A stretch of DNA of 64,000 bases from Macrolepiota albuminosa (Eukaryota; Basidiomycota; Agaricomycetes; Agaricales; Agaricaceae). Shown here in pieces: positions 32,593 to 44,542 of the stretch; position 1 is the first letter of the stretch, and each line of letters starts with the position of its first letter. Position numbers and translations under genes: made by a program. The stretch spans positions 2,790,001-2,854,000 of the forward strand of contig JAMWFC010000046.1 in assembly GCA_027475525.1 (NCBI GenBank). Direction: 5' to 3'. The notes under the pieces were generated by a model. The model saw only the letters and a program-made list of their open reading frames with translations, was not told the origin of the DNA and did no database searches.

Positions 32593-33808
32593 TGATGACG
32601 CCAACTGTGGTTGGGTGCGCTGGACGTATACGCAGTACAACGCCGTCTCCAGCGCTTGGCGTGCGTAGTTGTGAGGAGTCCTGACAGGGTCCCGGTGTGC
32701 TCGAGTGGAGGTGGTAAAACGATGCGCTAGATTATAGTGCTTCGGGGGCTACCTGGCAGACGGTAAGCGTCGTAGTTTGGGCAAAGATATTGGAGAAAAG
32801 ACGAATAGCGCAGCGTATTGTGCCTATAGGTGGCACCGTAAACGATGAAGACGAGATAGACGAAGCTAGCGCCCAACTTAGTGACGAAGTCAAAGGAAGC
32901 TAGCACGAGTTGAACGCTAAGTGTAACTGTCTGTTTGAGGGGTTACGATTCATTGTTATATACATGTAAAGTAGCTATTTTATATACTATGCGCTACCGT
33001 GTTTGTCCAGATACAAGTCCACCTATTCATTGTTATATACATGTAAAGTAGCTATTTTATATACTATGCGCTACCGTGTTTGTCCAGATACAAGTCCACC
33101 TGTGGCGCTACCTCCTAGCGCCTTTTCTCGTGGTTTCCTCTAACGGCGACCTGTCAATGGTAACCTTTTGCACATGGATGACGGCGACCAATGGCGTTCT
33201 GACTCACGGCGACCAGCGGCGACTCTATATTGGCTTAGAGTCTGCTCACTTTTGTTCTAACTCCAATTGGCCAGGCTGTTTCGGGATATGGTCGGAAAAT
33301 TCTCGACAGACGCTGTGAGCGCTAGTGTCAGCGCTACTCATTGTATTAGTTCCTGACAGGTTCAGATGTCGGATTTAAGTATATCCAGTGCCGCTGTCAT
33401 TGATCCTTTTAGACTTCTGATTGAAGTGCCTCGTCAAATGGCAGCGCCTGTTGCTGACTCTTTCTGGAAGTGATCGGGGTTTAGTTAGAGTCCTCTCCCG
33501 CCGTCGTGTTAGCGCTATACGTTATGGGCCTCCTTCATCCTTAGGATAGGTGAATGGAGTGTGCTAAAAGCTGGGTAGCTAGTAGTTAGGATAAATGTCT
33601 AGATCCTGTAGTCAGTTGCCAGAGCTAGAGCTGCTCTATATTCCCAACTGGTCGCTAGAGCCTTTAGTACGTCAAGTGTTGGTTGGCCTATAATGTCCCT
33701 TGATGCGCTCAGTCATATTCCCAACTGGTCGCTAGAGCCTTTAGTACGTCAAGTGTTGGTTGGCCTATAATGTCCCTTGATGCGCTCAGTCCAAGTAGAA
33801 GCCTATCA
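32593..33808 (-). repeat. B2 5' LTR (LTR-B)
   Basis: 1216 bp, including two 77-bp duplications (from 32948 and 33638). Without them it is about 1062 bp, matching the 3' LTR (1069 bp). Ends CCTATCA, followed by target duplication CCGC. Confidence 0.9.
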
Positions 33809-34549
33809 CCGCTTAGCGTCTCGATTTGGCGCCTGACATCGCTTAGGTACTCTGACAGACAGAAGGGTGATGGAGTGATGGTTTAGCTTCACAATCTGTT
33901 GCCTGGCGTCGCTAAGGCTCTTGAATGGACGGTAGGGATCTGAAACCGTTGGAGCTACCCCTATGAAATTTTCCAGTTTACCGCACTCTGGCGTCATTAG
34001 CCACTGGCGACGGCGAACTCATTGTAGTATAAAAGTACTTACCGACTTGTACATAGACCATCGAACAATAGACCAGAGTTTCCTGCTCCCCTTTCTTCAG
34101 TCTCCCTTACGCTCAAGAGCTCATTTACGGTCGGCAACGTCAAACTCATCGGCAGTTACAGACGCTTGCCAACACTCAACACATTCGCGCCTTGCAGCTA
34201 CGGCAGGCATTATTGACGCTTAGACCTTGCTAAGCATACCAGGTTCTTGCCGCTTACCTTTGCCGTGTTCACTTACCGCTCCTTCCCTAGGCGCTTTACC
34301 TTAGCGCTTGACACTTGCCGTTCTTGCCGCTTACCTTTGCCGTGTTCACTTACCGCTCCTTCCCTAGGCGCTTTACCTTAGCGCTTGACACTTGCCAAAC
34401 CCGTTACCGACTTTTCCCCTTTTTCACAGGCGCGTTCTCTGGGACCTGCCCGGGACTCCTCACATCACTTATAGCCTGCCCAAACGCAAGCAATTGGTAC
34501 GGTAACACTATTAATATATTTGTTACTGACCAAACTTTGGGCGTCATCA
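33809..34549 (+). repeat. A2 5' LTR, second part
   Basis: Resumes LTR-A at CCGCTTAGCG and ends GGGCGTCATCA at 34549, immediately before the primer-binding site. Contains a 77-bp duplication from 34243. Confidence 0.88.
34026..34036 (+). promoter_or_regulatory. TATA box of LTR-A
   Basis: AGTATAAAAGT in sense orientation, about 500 bp before the LTR end. It is conserved at the same place in the other LTR-A copies (for example near 26536 and 59484). Probable pol II promoter for gag-pol. Confidence 0.5.
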
Positions 34550-34552
34550 AAT

Positions 34553-34570
34553 TGGAGCCCACCGTGAGGG
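34553..34570 (+). promoter_or_regulatory. Primer-binding site of A2
   Basis: TGGAGCCCACCGTGAGGG begins three bases after the LTR end, shared with B1 and B2 apart from two bases. Confidence 0.6.
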
Positions 34571-35150
34571 ATCTCTAGGGCAGAATTCCGCCAGAAACCC
34601 GTCTCCAGCATAGGCGCTGCCTGCTAGACCAGTCGGCAGAAGGCATAGCTCCTTCCCACCCATCAACTCCACAACCACCTGGTGCCTTACCGGGTCTCTC
34701 TCTTGCACAGGAACTACAGAACACCACTGTAGACGAATTTCCTGATCTCTTCCTGCGTTCTCTCGACTTTAGCGCCGACGACCCCTCAGCATCGCCCTTT
34801 GCCGTACCGCAACCAGTCACACCCATCACTTCGTTAACACCGCTTTCTCAACTCGTTATTTTGCTTACCCCGTCGCCAACCTCTAGAACTCCTTCCCCAC
34901 CACCGCTAACCAAACTCGCCAACACAGTTGCCATGGAACAACAAGTCCAGTGCATGCCGCCACGTAACCACTTCTCGGCACCGAAATGGGACGAGTCCAA
35001 GCCACGGGAGCTCTCCCAGTATTTCAAGGAATTAGAGTATTTATTCAGAGATTGTAACATTACCGACCACACACAGATGAAGGAGTACGCGGCAAGATAC
35101 GTGTCATATGACACGGCAGAGACGTGGACAGGTTTGACCGAGTTTGCCGC

Positions 35151-35889
35151 TGTCAGGTTCCGCTGAATCGGGGGCCTTCCGGGAAAGCGATCACCCTTAC
35201 AATGCGGACTTGACCTACGGATACTTGGGTGTCTGGAACTCCGGGGCTAGGACTCCGGGGTTCAAGACGTGGACAGGGGAATCCCGGGGAAGGGGATTTG
35301 GTCTGGGAGTTTTGGGTGGTAAGTAGCTGGGGAGTTCGGGTGGGGGTCGAGTCGTGAACCAGAGGTTCTAAGACGAGACCAAGTTAGCAAATTAAAGTCA
35401 TGAAGTGCGTACCAATCTTAGAGCATGCGAGTATTCAAGCGTGCCAGTCAAAAGCGTAGTCAATGCGTACCAGTCAAGCAGAGGGCACGCAACAATCCAA
35501 GTAAAGCAATGTAATATCAAGACTACCAAATACAACAGGGAGCTACGCTATAAGTACTACGGGGCTGGGTCTCGGGGTTCCGGGATGTCTGGGATGGTGT
35601 TCCGGGGGTCATTGAGTAGCGGCAGGGGCTGCATACCAGGATCGCGCGTGTGGGGCGCGCGATCAATTGGCATGGATGGAGCCGTGATGCGTGATGCGTG
35701 ATGGCCGGGAACAAGTCGTGTGATCCGATCAGTGATCAGGGCTGGTGGCGGCTGATGGCGGTCCTGATGCGCATGATGGCGGTGCCGGCAGTCATGATGG
35801 CGGGGCGTGTCCTGTGGGGTCGGAGGGAGGGTCCCGGATGGTGTTCCGGGGGTGTCCCGGGGTGGGCCCGGAGGGGAGGGGTCGTGACA
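35151..35889. repeat. Solo LTR-G in A2 gag
   Basis: 739 bp, TGTCAGGTTC...GTCGTGACA, with 5-bp target duplication GCCGC (35146-35150 and 35890-35894). GC-rich, no internal region. Related to 61053-61809. The 5-bp duplication separates it from the 4-bp A/B/C families. Confidence 0.9.
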
Positions 35890-37154
35890 GCCGCCTTTGT
35901 TCCTGCCGCCCCACCAGTTCCAGCCCAAGGCACTTCATATGAGGACTGGAAGACGGCAGTAATCCAGCTGTATCCTGGCGCAGAAGAAGCTACCCGATAC
36001 ACGGTAAACGAGTTGCAGAAATTAGTTCAGGAATCTTTTGACAACAGCACTTCTTCTTTTGGCGCATTCTCCACGTATTACCGCGAATTCCAAAAAATCG
36101 CTAGGTGGCTTCTGCAGAACGGCAAGCTCTATATTAACGAGGAACGTCGCCTATTCCAGCAAGGCATCCCGACTTCACTTTGGACTCGTATTGCTCATCA
36201 CCTAGAGATAGTTCATCAGGCCCATCACCCTGACGAGCCCTATAATGTTGCCGACGTCTTTGAAGCCGGTAAATGGGTTCTCAAGGGAATGGACACTGGC
36301 GTTGATATACCATGCGCTAGGATGAGCCCACCACCTGAGCGAACCAATGGTATAATTCCCATCCCGCCTCCTGTTGCCAACTTCGTCAAGAAGGAGGATC
36401 TCAACGCTGCCGTTACCGCTGCCATCGCATCCGCTATGACACGTATTGAAACTATGATTACGACCAATCTCGCTAACCGACCCGCTAATGTACCCGCGTC
36501 TGGCCCTTGCCACTTCTGTGGGGAAATTGGCCATACCATGACCAGAGGACGCTGCGTGACTTTAGAGAATTATATTCAGCAAGGGAGAATTCGAAGGGCT
36601 ATCAACGGCAAGATAGTTCTTACCTCTGGCGCCACCATTCCCAACTACCTGGACAAGAAGTCCTTCCAGGAGCGGATGGATGAATGGCATAGGCGCAATC
36701 CAGGACAAATCGTCACCGGCACGCTTTCTGGCAACGCCAACCCCGACCCAGACCAGGCGACACAACAGCAAATGATTCACAAGGTCTTACACTTCAACAG
36801 CGTTGGCGACCACCCTACTTTCTCACGGGAAGAGCGTATTGCCAAGCTACAACAGGAATTGGATTCGCTCAAAAATCAGGTCTTTGATGGGGTTGAAGTT
36901 AAGCAGCCCAAACAACCTCTCAAAGGATATAAGCCAATGCCTCCCACTAGCAAGTTACCGACTCCTGCTCCTGCCGCACCGCCTGCTACTACCCCTGCTA
37001 CCACACCAGAACCATCGTCATCCGCTGCCGCTCCTGAACCGCCTTTGCCGCCTCTCCATCCCTACTCAGAAATTCCCGACTGTTATCACGCACCCGCACA
37101 ACGAAACTTTGCTGCTCCCGAGAAGTGTCCTGAAGGTGGTTACCGACCTACCGC

Positions 37155-38117
37155 TGATAGGACCCCATACAGGTGCAGCGCATCAACGGCAGGCAACGGC
37201 AGGCTCGGCACCGGCTCCGGAAATCTTGCCGCTCTCGTTCCAAACTTAGCGCATGCGTTCTACCTATTTTAAGCCATTCCTGACGGCCAGACACGGCAAG
37301 AAGCAGATCCGATCAATGATAGCGCCAACGGCAGCAAGAATGACAACTGACAGATGGCATCAGTCACTGACGACAGCGCTTAGCGAGAAGCCTGATGATC
37401 TATCAAAAACTGACGGACAGCTTGGCATTTGACCTTGGCGTCTGACACCGCTTAGCGGCTCGATTCGGCGCCTGACATCGCTAAGCATTTTGGACAGACA
37501 GAAGGGTGATGGACTGATGGTTTAGCACCGCAATCTGCCGCCTGGCGCCGCCAAGGGTCTTGAATGGACGGTAGGGATCTGAAACCGTTGGAGCTACCCC
37601 TATGAAATTTTCCAGTTTACCGCACTTTGGCAATGGTTGGTCACTGGCAACGGTAAACTCCTTGTAGTATATAAAGTACTTACCGACTTGTACATACAAG
37701 AAGAGAACAATAGACCAGAGTTCACTACTCCCCTTTCTTCAGTCTCCCTTATGCTCAAGAGCTCATTTACGCTACGGTCAGCAACGTCAAACTCATCGGC
37801 AGTTGCAGACGCTCGCCAACACTCGACATACTTGCGCCTTGCAACTACGGCAGGCATTATCAACGCTTAGACTTTGCTAAGCTTATTGTGCTCTTGCCGC
37901 TTACCTTTGCCGTGTTCACTTACCGCTTCTTCCTAGGCGCTTTACCTTAGCGCTTTACGCTTGCCAACCCCGTTACCGACTTTTCCCCATTTTCACAGGT
38001 GCGTTCTCTGGGACCTGCCTGGGACTCCTCACATCACTTATAGCGCGCCCAACGCAAGCAATTGGTATGGTAACACTATAGTTACATTTGTTACTGACCA
38101 AACTTTGGGCGTCATCA
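37155..38117 (+). repeat. Solo LTR-A in A2 gag
   Basis: 963 bp, TGATAGG...GTCATCA, flanked by CCGC (37151-37154) and CCGA (38118-38121). Same orientation as A2. It is closest to the A1 LTR subgroup, so a later A1-like element probably inserted here and recombined out. Confidence 0.9.
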
Positions 38118-38925
38118 CCGAGCCAATTTTCGACATAGAGAAATCAAACCACGTCTTTAACCGCATCATGAAAACCGCTGTCACTTTGTCAGTAGAAGAA
38201 CTTTGTAGTATTGCTCCCAACGTCCGCAACCAGGTCAAGATGGCAGTCACTCCCCGATGATCCTTGGCGACAGCCGTTGCCAAGGTTGATGAACTCAACG
38301 ACGTGCTTCCTGGTTTCTCTGTTACCATCAACTCTCCCGACACCGATAAACCTCTTGCCGACACCATCGCTAACGCCACCTCTGTGGATCCAGTGGAGAC
38401 CTACCTTAGGTCAGTGGACCATGGAGAGGACCCCGCAATCCTTACCGTCGCTCAAGAATCGCACGCTATTCGCTCAGTCGCGCTAACGGTCGACAATAAG
38501 CACGAGGTAGAAGCAATTGTGGATAGCAGGTCTCAAATTATTTCTATGGCAGCTGAAGTTGCTAACGATTTGGGTCTCATTTATGACCCTACGGTTATAT
38601 TAAACATGCAGAGCGCTAACGGTACAGTGGACAGATCTTTAGGCCTTGCCAAGAATGTGCCGTGCACCCTTGGCGACATCACCTTTTACCTCCAGATACA
38701 CATCTTACGCTCCCCGGCTTACGACTTACTACTCGGCAGACCCTTCGACGTCTTGGCGCGATCAGTCGTCAAGACAGTTACCGACAAGGAAACGACTCTC
38801 ACCATTAGCGACCCCAATTCTGGAATCCGACAAACGGTGCCAACGTTCCCTAGGGGACAACAAAAAGGCGCCTGCGCTAAGCCCCCGGAATTTACCAACC
38901 AACACGCTAACGAGCCTCCCCACCG

Positions 38926-41900
38926 GTGTTTTCACAGACCATTGAGGAGGTGATTGGCGACGATCATGGAGATGTGGCACTAACGCTGGAATATGACCAT
39001 TCAACTGGTCTTGTAAATATTATATCTACCGCTTGTCTTGACGAAGAAGTTTTAATTTCCTTATCCGCTACCGACGCTGAGCTTTCCCAGAAAAACCCAA
39101 ACATTACCAACTCCGCTCTAGCGTACTTGTACCTTACCGCTTCCGAATCCTTTCAAAATATTGCGTCTACCGATACATATCTCACTACCCTTCCCGGAGC
39201 CTCGTCTCCTGCCGTTCTTGGACTTGCCGCCCCTCAGGCTACAGTTCCCCTTTTCACTTCTGTATATAACCAAGCTAACACTCCCAAAAGGAAAGGGGTT
39301 CAAGTCAAAAAGAAATATAAGCCAGTTGCGCTTAAAACAAAACCCATCGCTACGCACTCTCCCGAGACGTTTAGAATCGAGCGCCAGATCATTGGCGACC
39401 CTCTTGCCGACATGCCGACCCTATCACCGAATCCGCCATCCTTTCAGCCCACAGGACGCTTTACCACGGAACGCCACAACAATTTGCGAAGGAGCATGAC
39501 ACGGGATTTTTGACCAAAGATGAGTTGAATGTCCTTACCAATCTCGTCGCTAAGCAGGATAAAGCCTTCGCCTGGGAGGACTCAGAACGCGGCAGCCTGT
39601 GTACAGATTTCTTCCCGCCTGTTGTAATCCCGACCATTCCTCATGTGCCGTGGACTGAGCACAACCGACCGTTACCGCCTGGGATCGAAGCCGAGGTCTG
39701 CCAAATCATTAGGACCAAGATTAAGGCTGGCATCTACGAACCCTCCAATAGCTCTTACTGCTCTTGTTGGTTTTGTGTCCTCAAAAAGAACGGCAACCTA
39801 TGCATAGTCCACAGTCTTGAGCCGCTGAATAGAGTCACCATACGACACTCTGGCGTACCGCCTTTTCCTGACCACGTTGCCGAGTCCTTTGCCGGGCGCA
39901 TTTGTGGCGCCTCCCTTGACCTCTACGTTGGCTACAACGAACGCCTGATACACCCTTCTTCCCAGGATCTCACTACTTTTCAAACTCCATTTGGCGCCTT
40001 GCGCCTAGTTACTTTACCAATGGGCTGGACAAACTCAGTCCCCATATTCCATGACGACATCACTTTTATCCTCCAACCTGAGATACCGCATAATGTCCTT
40101 AGCTTCATTGATGACGTTGGCATCAAAGGCCCCAAAGACTGGCGACTCATAAACGGCTTACCAGCGACCCATCCCAAAAACTCCAATATTCGCTTAGCAC
40201 TATGGGAGTTTTTCCAGCTGCTCAATCGAGTTCTCCAACGTATGAAGTATAGCGGTGGTACCTTTAGCGGCCATAAGCTTCTTCTTTGTGCGCCAAGGTT
40301 CAAAATACTTGGTCACATCTGCACTCCCGACAGACACGTTCCCGACGAATCTCGCTTAGCACTCCTGGAGTGATGGGGTCCTTGCCGCGACTTATCTGAA
40401 GTCCGCGCCTTTCTTGGTACTGTTGGCGTTCTAAGAATATTTGTCAAAAACTTTGCCCATTGCGCACATGCCCTTAACCGACTCACCCGTGCTAATGAGC
40501 CCTTCGAATTTGGGCCAGACCAAGTTACTGCACAACAAGACTTAATAAAAGCCCTACAAGACGCCAAACCCCTAGTCCCCATCAATTATACCTCTGCCGA
40601 CCCTGTTATCTTGGCGGTGGATACCTCATACATTGCCGTTGGCTACTTCTTGTGCCAGTGCCTTAGCAACAATCGGAAACAGCGACGCTACAACCGCTTT
40701 GGGTCTATCACGCTAAACGACAGAGAGTCTCGCTACAGTCAGCCTAAGCTAGAGCTCTATGGACTCTTCAAAGCCTTCCGGTCGCTAAAGATGTATTTGA
40801 TTGGCGTGCGGAACCTTATTGTTGAAGTCGACGCTAGGTACATCAAAGGCATGCTGCAGAATCCCGACATCCAGCCATCCGCTAGCATGAACCGGTGGGT
40901 AGTCGCTATCCTCATGTTTCACTTTGAGTTGGTACACGTCAAGAGCTCTTTCCATGGACCAGATGGACTCTCTAGGTGACCACGGCAGCCTGGCGACCCA
41001 GCAGTGGATCCACAGGCTGATAGCAATTTTGAGAACTGGATCGACCGACTACATGGTTTTGTGCACCTTATACAACAGCCTATCCCCTTATTACGACGGC
41101 AACAGCCTACCAGCATCCTTTTACATCCCATTGTCCTTTACTGCCCCAAGATCTTTAGCGCACCTCTCACATTCTACACGGCAAGCATCCTTGGACAAGA
41201 CTTGCCTCCAGTAAAAGTTGTACAGGAACCCCATCCGCTAAGAGAAGACAGCAGAAACCTGACCTACGATGCCGTCCCCCGATCCGCCAAGGCAAAGGTG
41301 GAAGACAGTCGCTTGTTAATAGTTGAACAATGGATACGAGACCTTAAGTGACCCCCAGACCTTACCAACAAACAATACGCGACCTTTATCTGGTATGCTA
41401 CCCGTTTCTTCTTTACCGACAACAGACTTTGGCGACGAAATTGAGATGGCGCTCACAAGCTGATCATCAAGCCAGAAAGTTGCTTATGAGTCCTGCGCGC
41501 CATGCATGACGAACTAGGACATAGAGGTCTGTACGCTACCCAAGCTTCTCTGTTAGAACGATTCTGGTGGCCACACGCTAGTGCCGACATCGCCTGGTAC
41601 ATTAGGACTTGCCACCTCTGCCAAATTCAACAGACACGCCAAGTGCTTATCCCGCCAACCGTTGCAACGCCAGCTCCCCTCTTCAGCAAAATCTACGTCG
41701 ATACCATGCACATGCCCAAATCCGGTCGCTACAAGTACATTATTCAAGGTCGTTGCTCGCTAATCCACTGGCCTGAGTTTCGAATGCTTCAGAGAGAAAA
41801 GGTCGCTACAAGTACATTATTCAAGGTCGTTGCTCGCTAATCCACTGGCCTGAGTTTCGAATGCTTCAGAGAGAAAATACCGAGGCGGTCGCCAAGTGGC

Positions 41901-42206
41901 TATTTGAAGACATCATTTGCCGTTGGGGAGCGCTAAGAGAAATCGTCACGGATAATGGTGCGCCTATTATCAAAGCGCTAACATATCTCGCCAAGAAATA
42001 CAACATTCACTACATTCGAGTATCTGGCTACAACAAGCGCGCCAATGGCCTGGTAGAGAGACCACACTTTGACGTTCGGCAAGCGCTCTTCAAGGCAGTC
42101 GATGGCGACGAGTCTCGTTGGAGTGAAGCGACTTACTCAGTATTTTAGTCGGAAAGAGTTACCATTCATAAGCGCATGGATTGCTCTCCCTATTACGCGG
42201 CTACTG
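38926..42206 (+). pseudogene. A2 pol, first part: RT, RNase H, integrase N-terminus
   Basis: Starts in the 28-nt overlap with the protease (TGTTTTC at 38927-38933). RT has FIDDVGIKGP at about 40105-40134; RNase H has AVDTS near 40611 and KLELYGLF; integrase has H-x4-H/C-x2-C at 41506-41625, VDTMHM, TDNGAP and ERPH. Against A1 it shows a 1-nt deletion near 39475, several CGA-to-TGA stops (for example 40977, 41349, 41443), a CGC-to-TGA change near 40371 and a 77-bp duplication from 41724. It is interrupted at 42206 by chromovirus D, with duplication TACTG. Confidence 0.87.
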
Positions 42207-42458
42207 TGTAAGAAATATTACTGTCTTAGTCACACAAGACACAGAATCTGCCAAATCGGTAGATTTCTCTGTACGTAGTGTAAGTAAAAAGTATCTACCC
42301 AAATAAGAGTAACTACATCGTAATTTAAAGGTAAATTAATTAGAGAAATAATTACTACTGTAATTATGTCCTCTAATACAACATACTTCCCACACCTCTC
42401 AGGGTGCGGTTGTGGAGAAATACTGAATTAGGGACCTCAACGAGGTCCTCCTGTTACA
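42207..42458 (-). repeat. 3' LTR of element D
   Basis: 252 bp, nearly identical to 55047-55298; only a handful of substitutions, mostly transitions. Terminal inverted repeat TGTAA/TTACA. Confidence 0.93.
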
Positions 42459-42475
42459 TGCCCCCCTTTCAGACC
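42459..42475 (-). promoter_or_regulatory. Polypurine tract of element D
   Basis: On the minus strand GAAAGGGGGGCA directly precedes the 3' LTR, fixing the sense strand as minus. Confidence 0.75.
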
Positions 42476-44542
42476 GTTGTACGGTCTGCAACACTCGACT
42501 CTGTGACCCATGACATCAGTCCATGGTGGGTGCAATAGGTGATGCCATTGGCTCCAGCAGGCTCGACAGGTAGTCCTCCAGCTGGGGGGACTGCATGCGC
42601 TCATTGACTGATGGCGGCCTCAAGGGCGGCGCCGAAGCCGGTGGATGAACCGGCACGTCGGGCTCCCGTGATGGGCCAGCACCTGCGGTTGGACAACTTG
42701 TGGGCAGGGGCCCATGGTGCTCCTGCCTCTTCCATAGATGATGCACGTTGGGGTCTGACCCAATGTAATAGTGCAATCCGTGGTTGGCATAAAACCGGCG
42801 CTGCTCATCCTCCTCCTTTGCCAATAATACCCGAAGGCGGTAAACGTCCTCGGTGGTGGGTGTTCTCCAACCATCCCAATCCAGTATAGCAACCGGTGCC
42901 CCATAACGATGCATTCGAACATGACGCTCATTATCCACATGAACGTAGCGTGGCATGGCCGGAGTAGGCTGGAAAAATTGGTGTTCGAGGAACACCACTC
43001 CATACGTATATGCATGGTCAGCTCACTCCACGGGGATGCGGTTGTAAAGCATCACCCGGATCACGTCGTCTTCCGTAATGGTGCTCGCTGCCTCATCTGG
43101 GAAGATGGGCATCATGATGGACACGAAGGTCCATGGAGCTGGAACAAACGGATCGTTGGGATGGACCGTATTAAAATCTTGTACCGCCTCACGGTACAAT
43201 CCCGGCTTGGCCAACACTAATGCCATTTGCCAGGCAAACGACGAACGAGCCTTGCCCTGGGGAGACAAGGACCTAATCAGGGCATGGCCAAAGATGGTTC
43301 TCCAGTGCATACGGTATGCAGTGTCAAATGCGATCCCAGAGATGGCATTAGGCATGCCTGGTCGCCCGAAGTACAGTGCATTCTGGGCCCATTTCTCCAG
43401 GTCCAGCGTCTTCTCAAGATGGCATTAGGCATGCCTGGTCGCCCGAAGTACAGTGCATTCTGGGCCCATTTCTCCAGGTCCAGCGTCTTCTCAATCTGCT
43501 CGAAGCTGACGCCTGCGAGCATTGTGTTTTGATGGCTCCCCCACTCCTTTGTGTGCACTATCCCATCCGGGACAGGTAGGGCCATCATCCTTATCACCGC
43601 CGATTGCGCCTCAAATGGGGGGTCCACCTGGCTGTAATCGCTATGGCTCAAGACCAGCTTCATGGTCTTGTCGCGTGCGCTGACGTCGCAGGCATCGCTC
43701 ACGCTGCGGAACTCTCAAAACAATTGATAGCCGGCGATCCTGTCGTTGGCTGGCGCATACCGGTTATGAATTAGCTCCACAAGTTTGCGTAATTGGAGGG
43801 GATTCATGGGGAATCCTCTAGGCACGACCTTACTGAGAGTTCCCTTTGCGCCACCATACCCACTCACATGGCTTGACTCGTGGATGTAGGCCTGTCGAGC
43901 CTCTGGTCCCACATATACGGTATTATTCGCGGACAAATAATAAAAGTGTCGGTCCAACCCTCCATTGAAGAACAAGTTAAGGCGTTCCACTGTGTGGTCC
44001 GCAAATACTCGAACACCGAGGCTCGGGGAGATAATCCCCGTAGCTTCCTCGGCTTGTCTCTGCTTGTTCTGCTCGAACTCAGCCTGTTCATTCTTCCTCC
44101 GCTTGTTCTTCTTCATATTGCAAGCGACCCTCACTCCCCGCTCGTGCTTCGACTCCTCCTTGTCAGGAGTAGCCTCATTCAAACTGATATAGTTTGCATC
44201 CTCGTCTTCACTATCCCTGTGGGGATAGGCTGCCTTTGCTTTCCCTGCAACAACCATTGGTGCACCTGAAGGCACCACATTCTCTGCCTCGTTCTCCGTT
44301 CAAGGGTCGGCGTCCAGCCACTTCTCCGGGTAGCTTTCCGATGGCGGTTCATACTCTACCGGGGGCTGAAACCTCAACACTCCTCCCAGCGCTCCCTGTG
44401 GCACGTCTGCTGCAAACGTCACTATTTGCACCAAAAATTCATCCACCTGCTTCGCTGCTCTCTCTTTCCTCTTCGGCGCTTGCGTCGAAGATATCGCACT
44501 CCTCACCGACCCCTGTCTGGACAACTCCGATGACGTTGACGG

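Larger units (their letters stand above)
17098..33808 (-). mobile_element. Element B2: Ty3/gypsy retrotransposon with three antisense genes
   Basis: Minus-strand element between two LTR-B copies, with target duplication CTGC/CCGC (17094-17097 and 33809-33812), inserted in the A2 5' LTR. Sense order: 5' LTR 33808-32593, primer-binding site, gag 32513-30606, protease and pol to 25149, then plus-strand genes 24731-25018, 24294-24590, 23543-24054 and 18313-23016, polypurine tract, 3' LTR 18166-17098. Three solo LTR-A copies have inserted: 20280-21292 and 22055-22990 in the antisense gene, 26046-26983 in integrase. Confidence 0.87.
34571..38953 (+). pseudogene. A2 gag-protease, interrupted by two solo LTRs
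   Basis: Plus-strand gag with a Pro/Ser-rich N-terminus, YFKELEYLFRDC (about 35026), YVSYDTAETWTG, LTR-G insertion (35151-35889), YREFQKIARWLLQNG (about 36078), zinc knuckle CHFCGEIGHTMTRGRC (about 36508-36555, CX2CX4HX6C) and DEWHRRNPG. A coiled helix (ERIAKLQQELDSLKNQ), a Pro-rich linker and solo LTR-A (37155-38117) follow, then IFDIEKSNHVF. A TGA at about 38258 replaces an Arg codon of A1. The protease then has IVDSRSQIISMAA, where the active-site Gly is Arg, and LLLGRPFDV, ending at 38953. Gag and protease share one frame. Confidence 0.85.
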
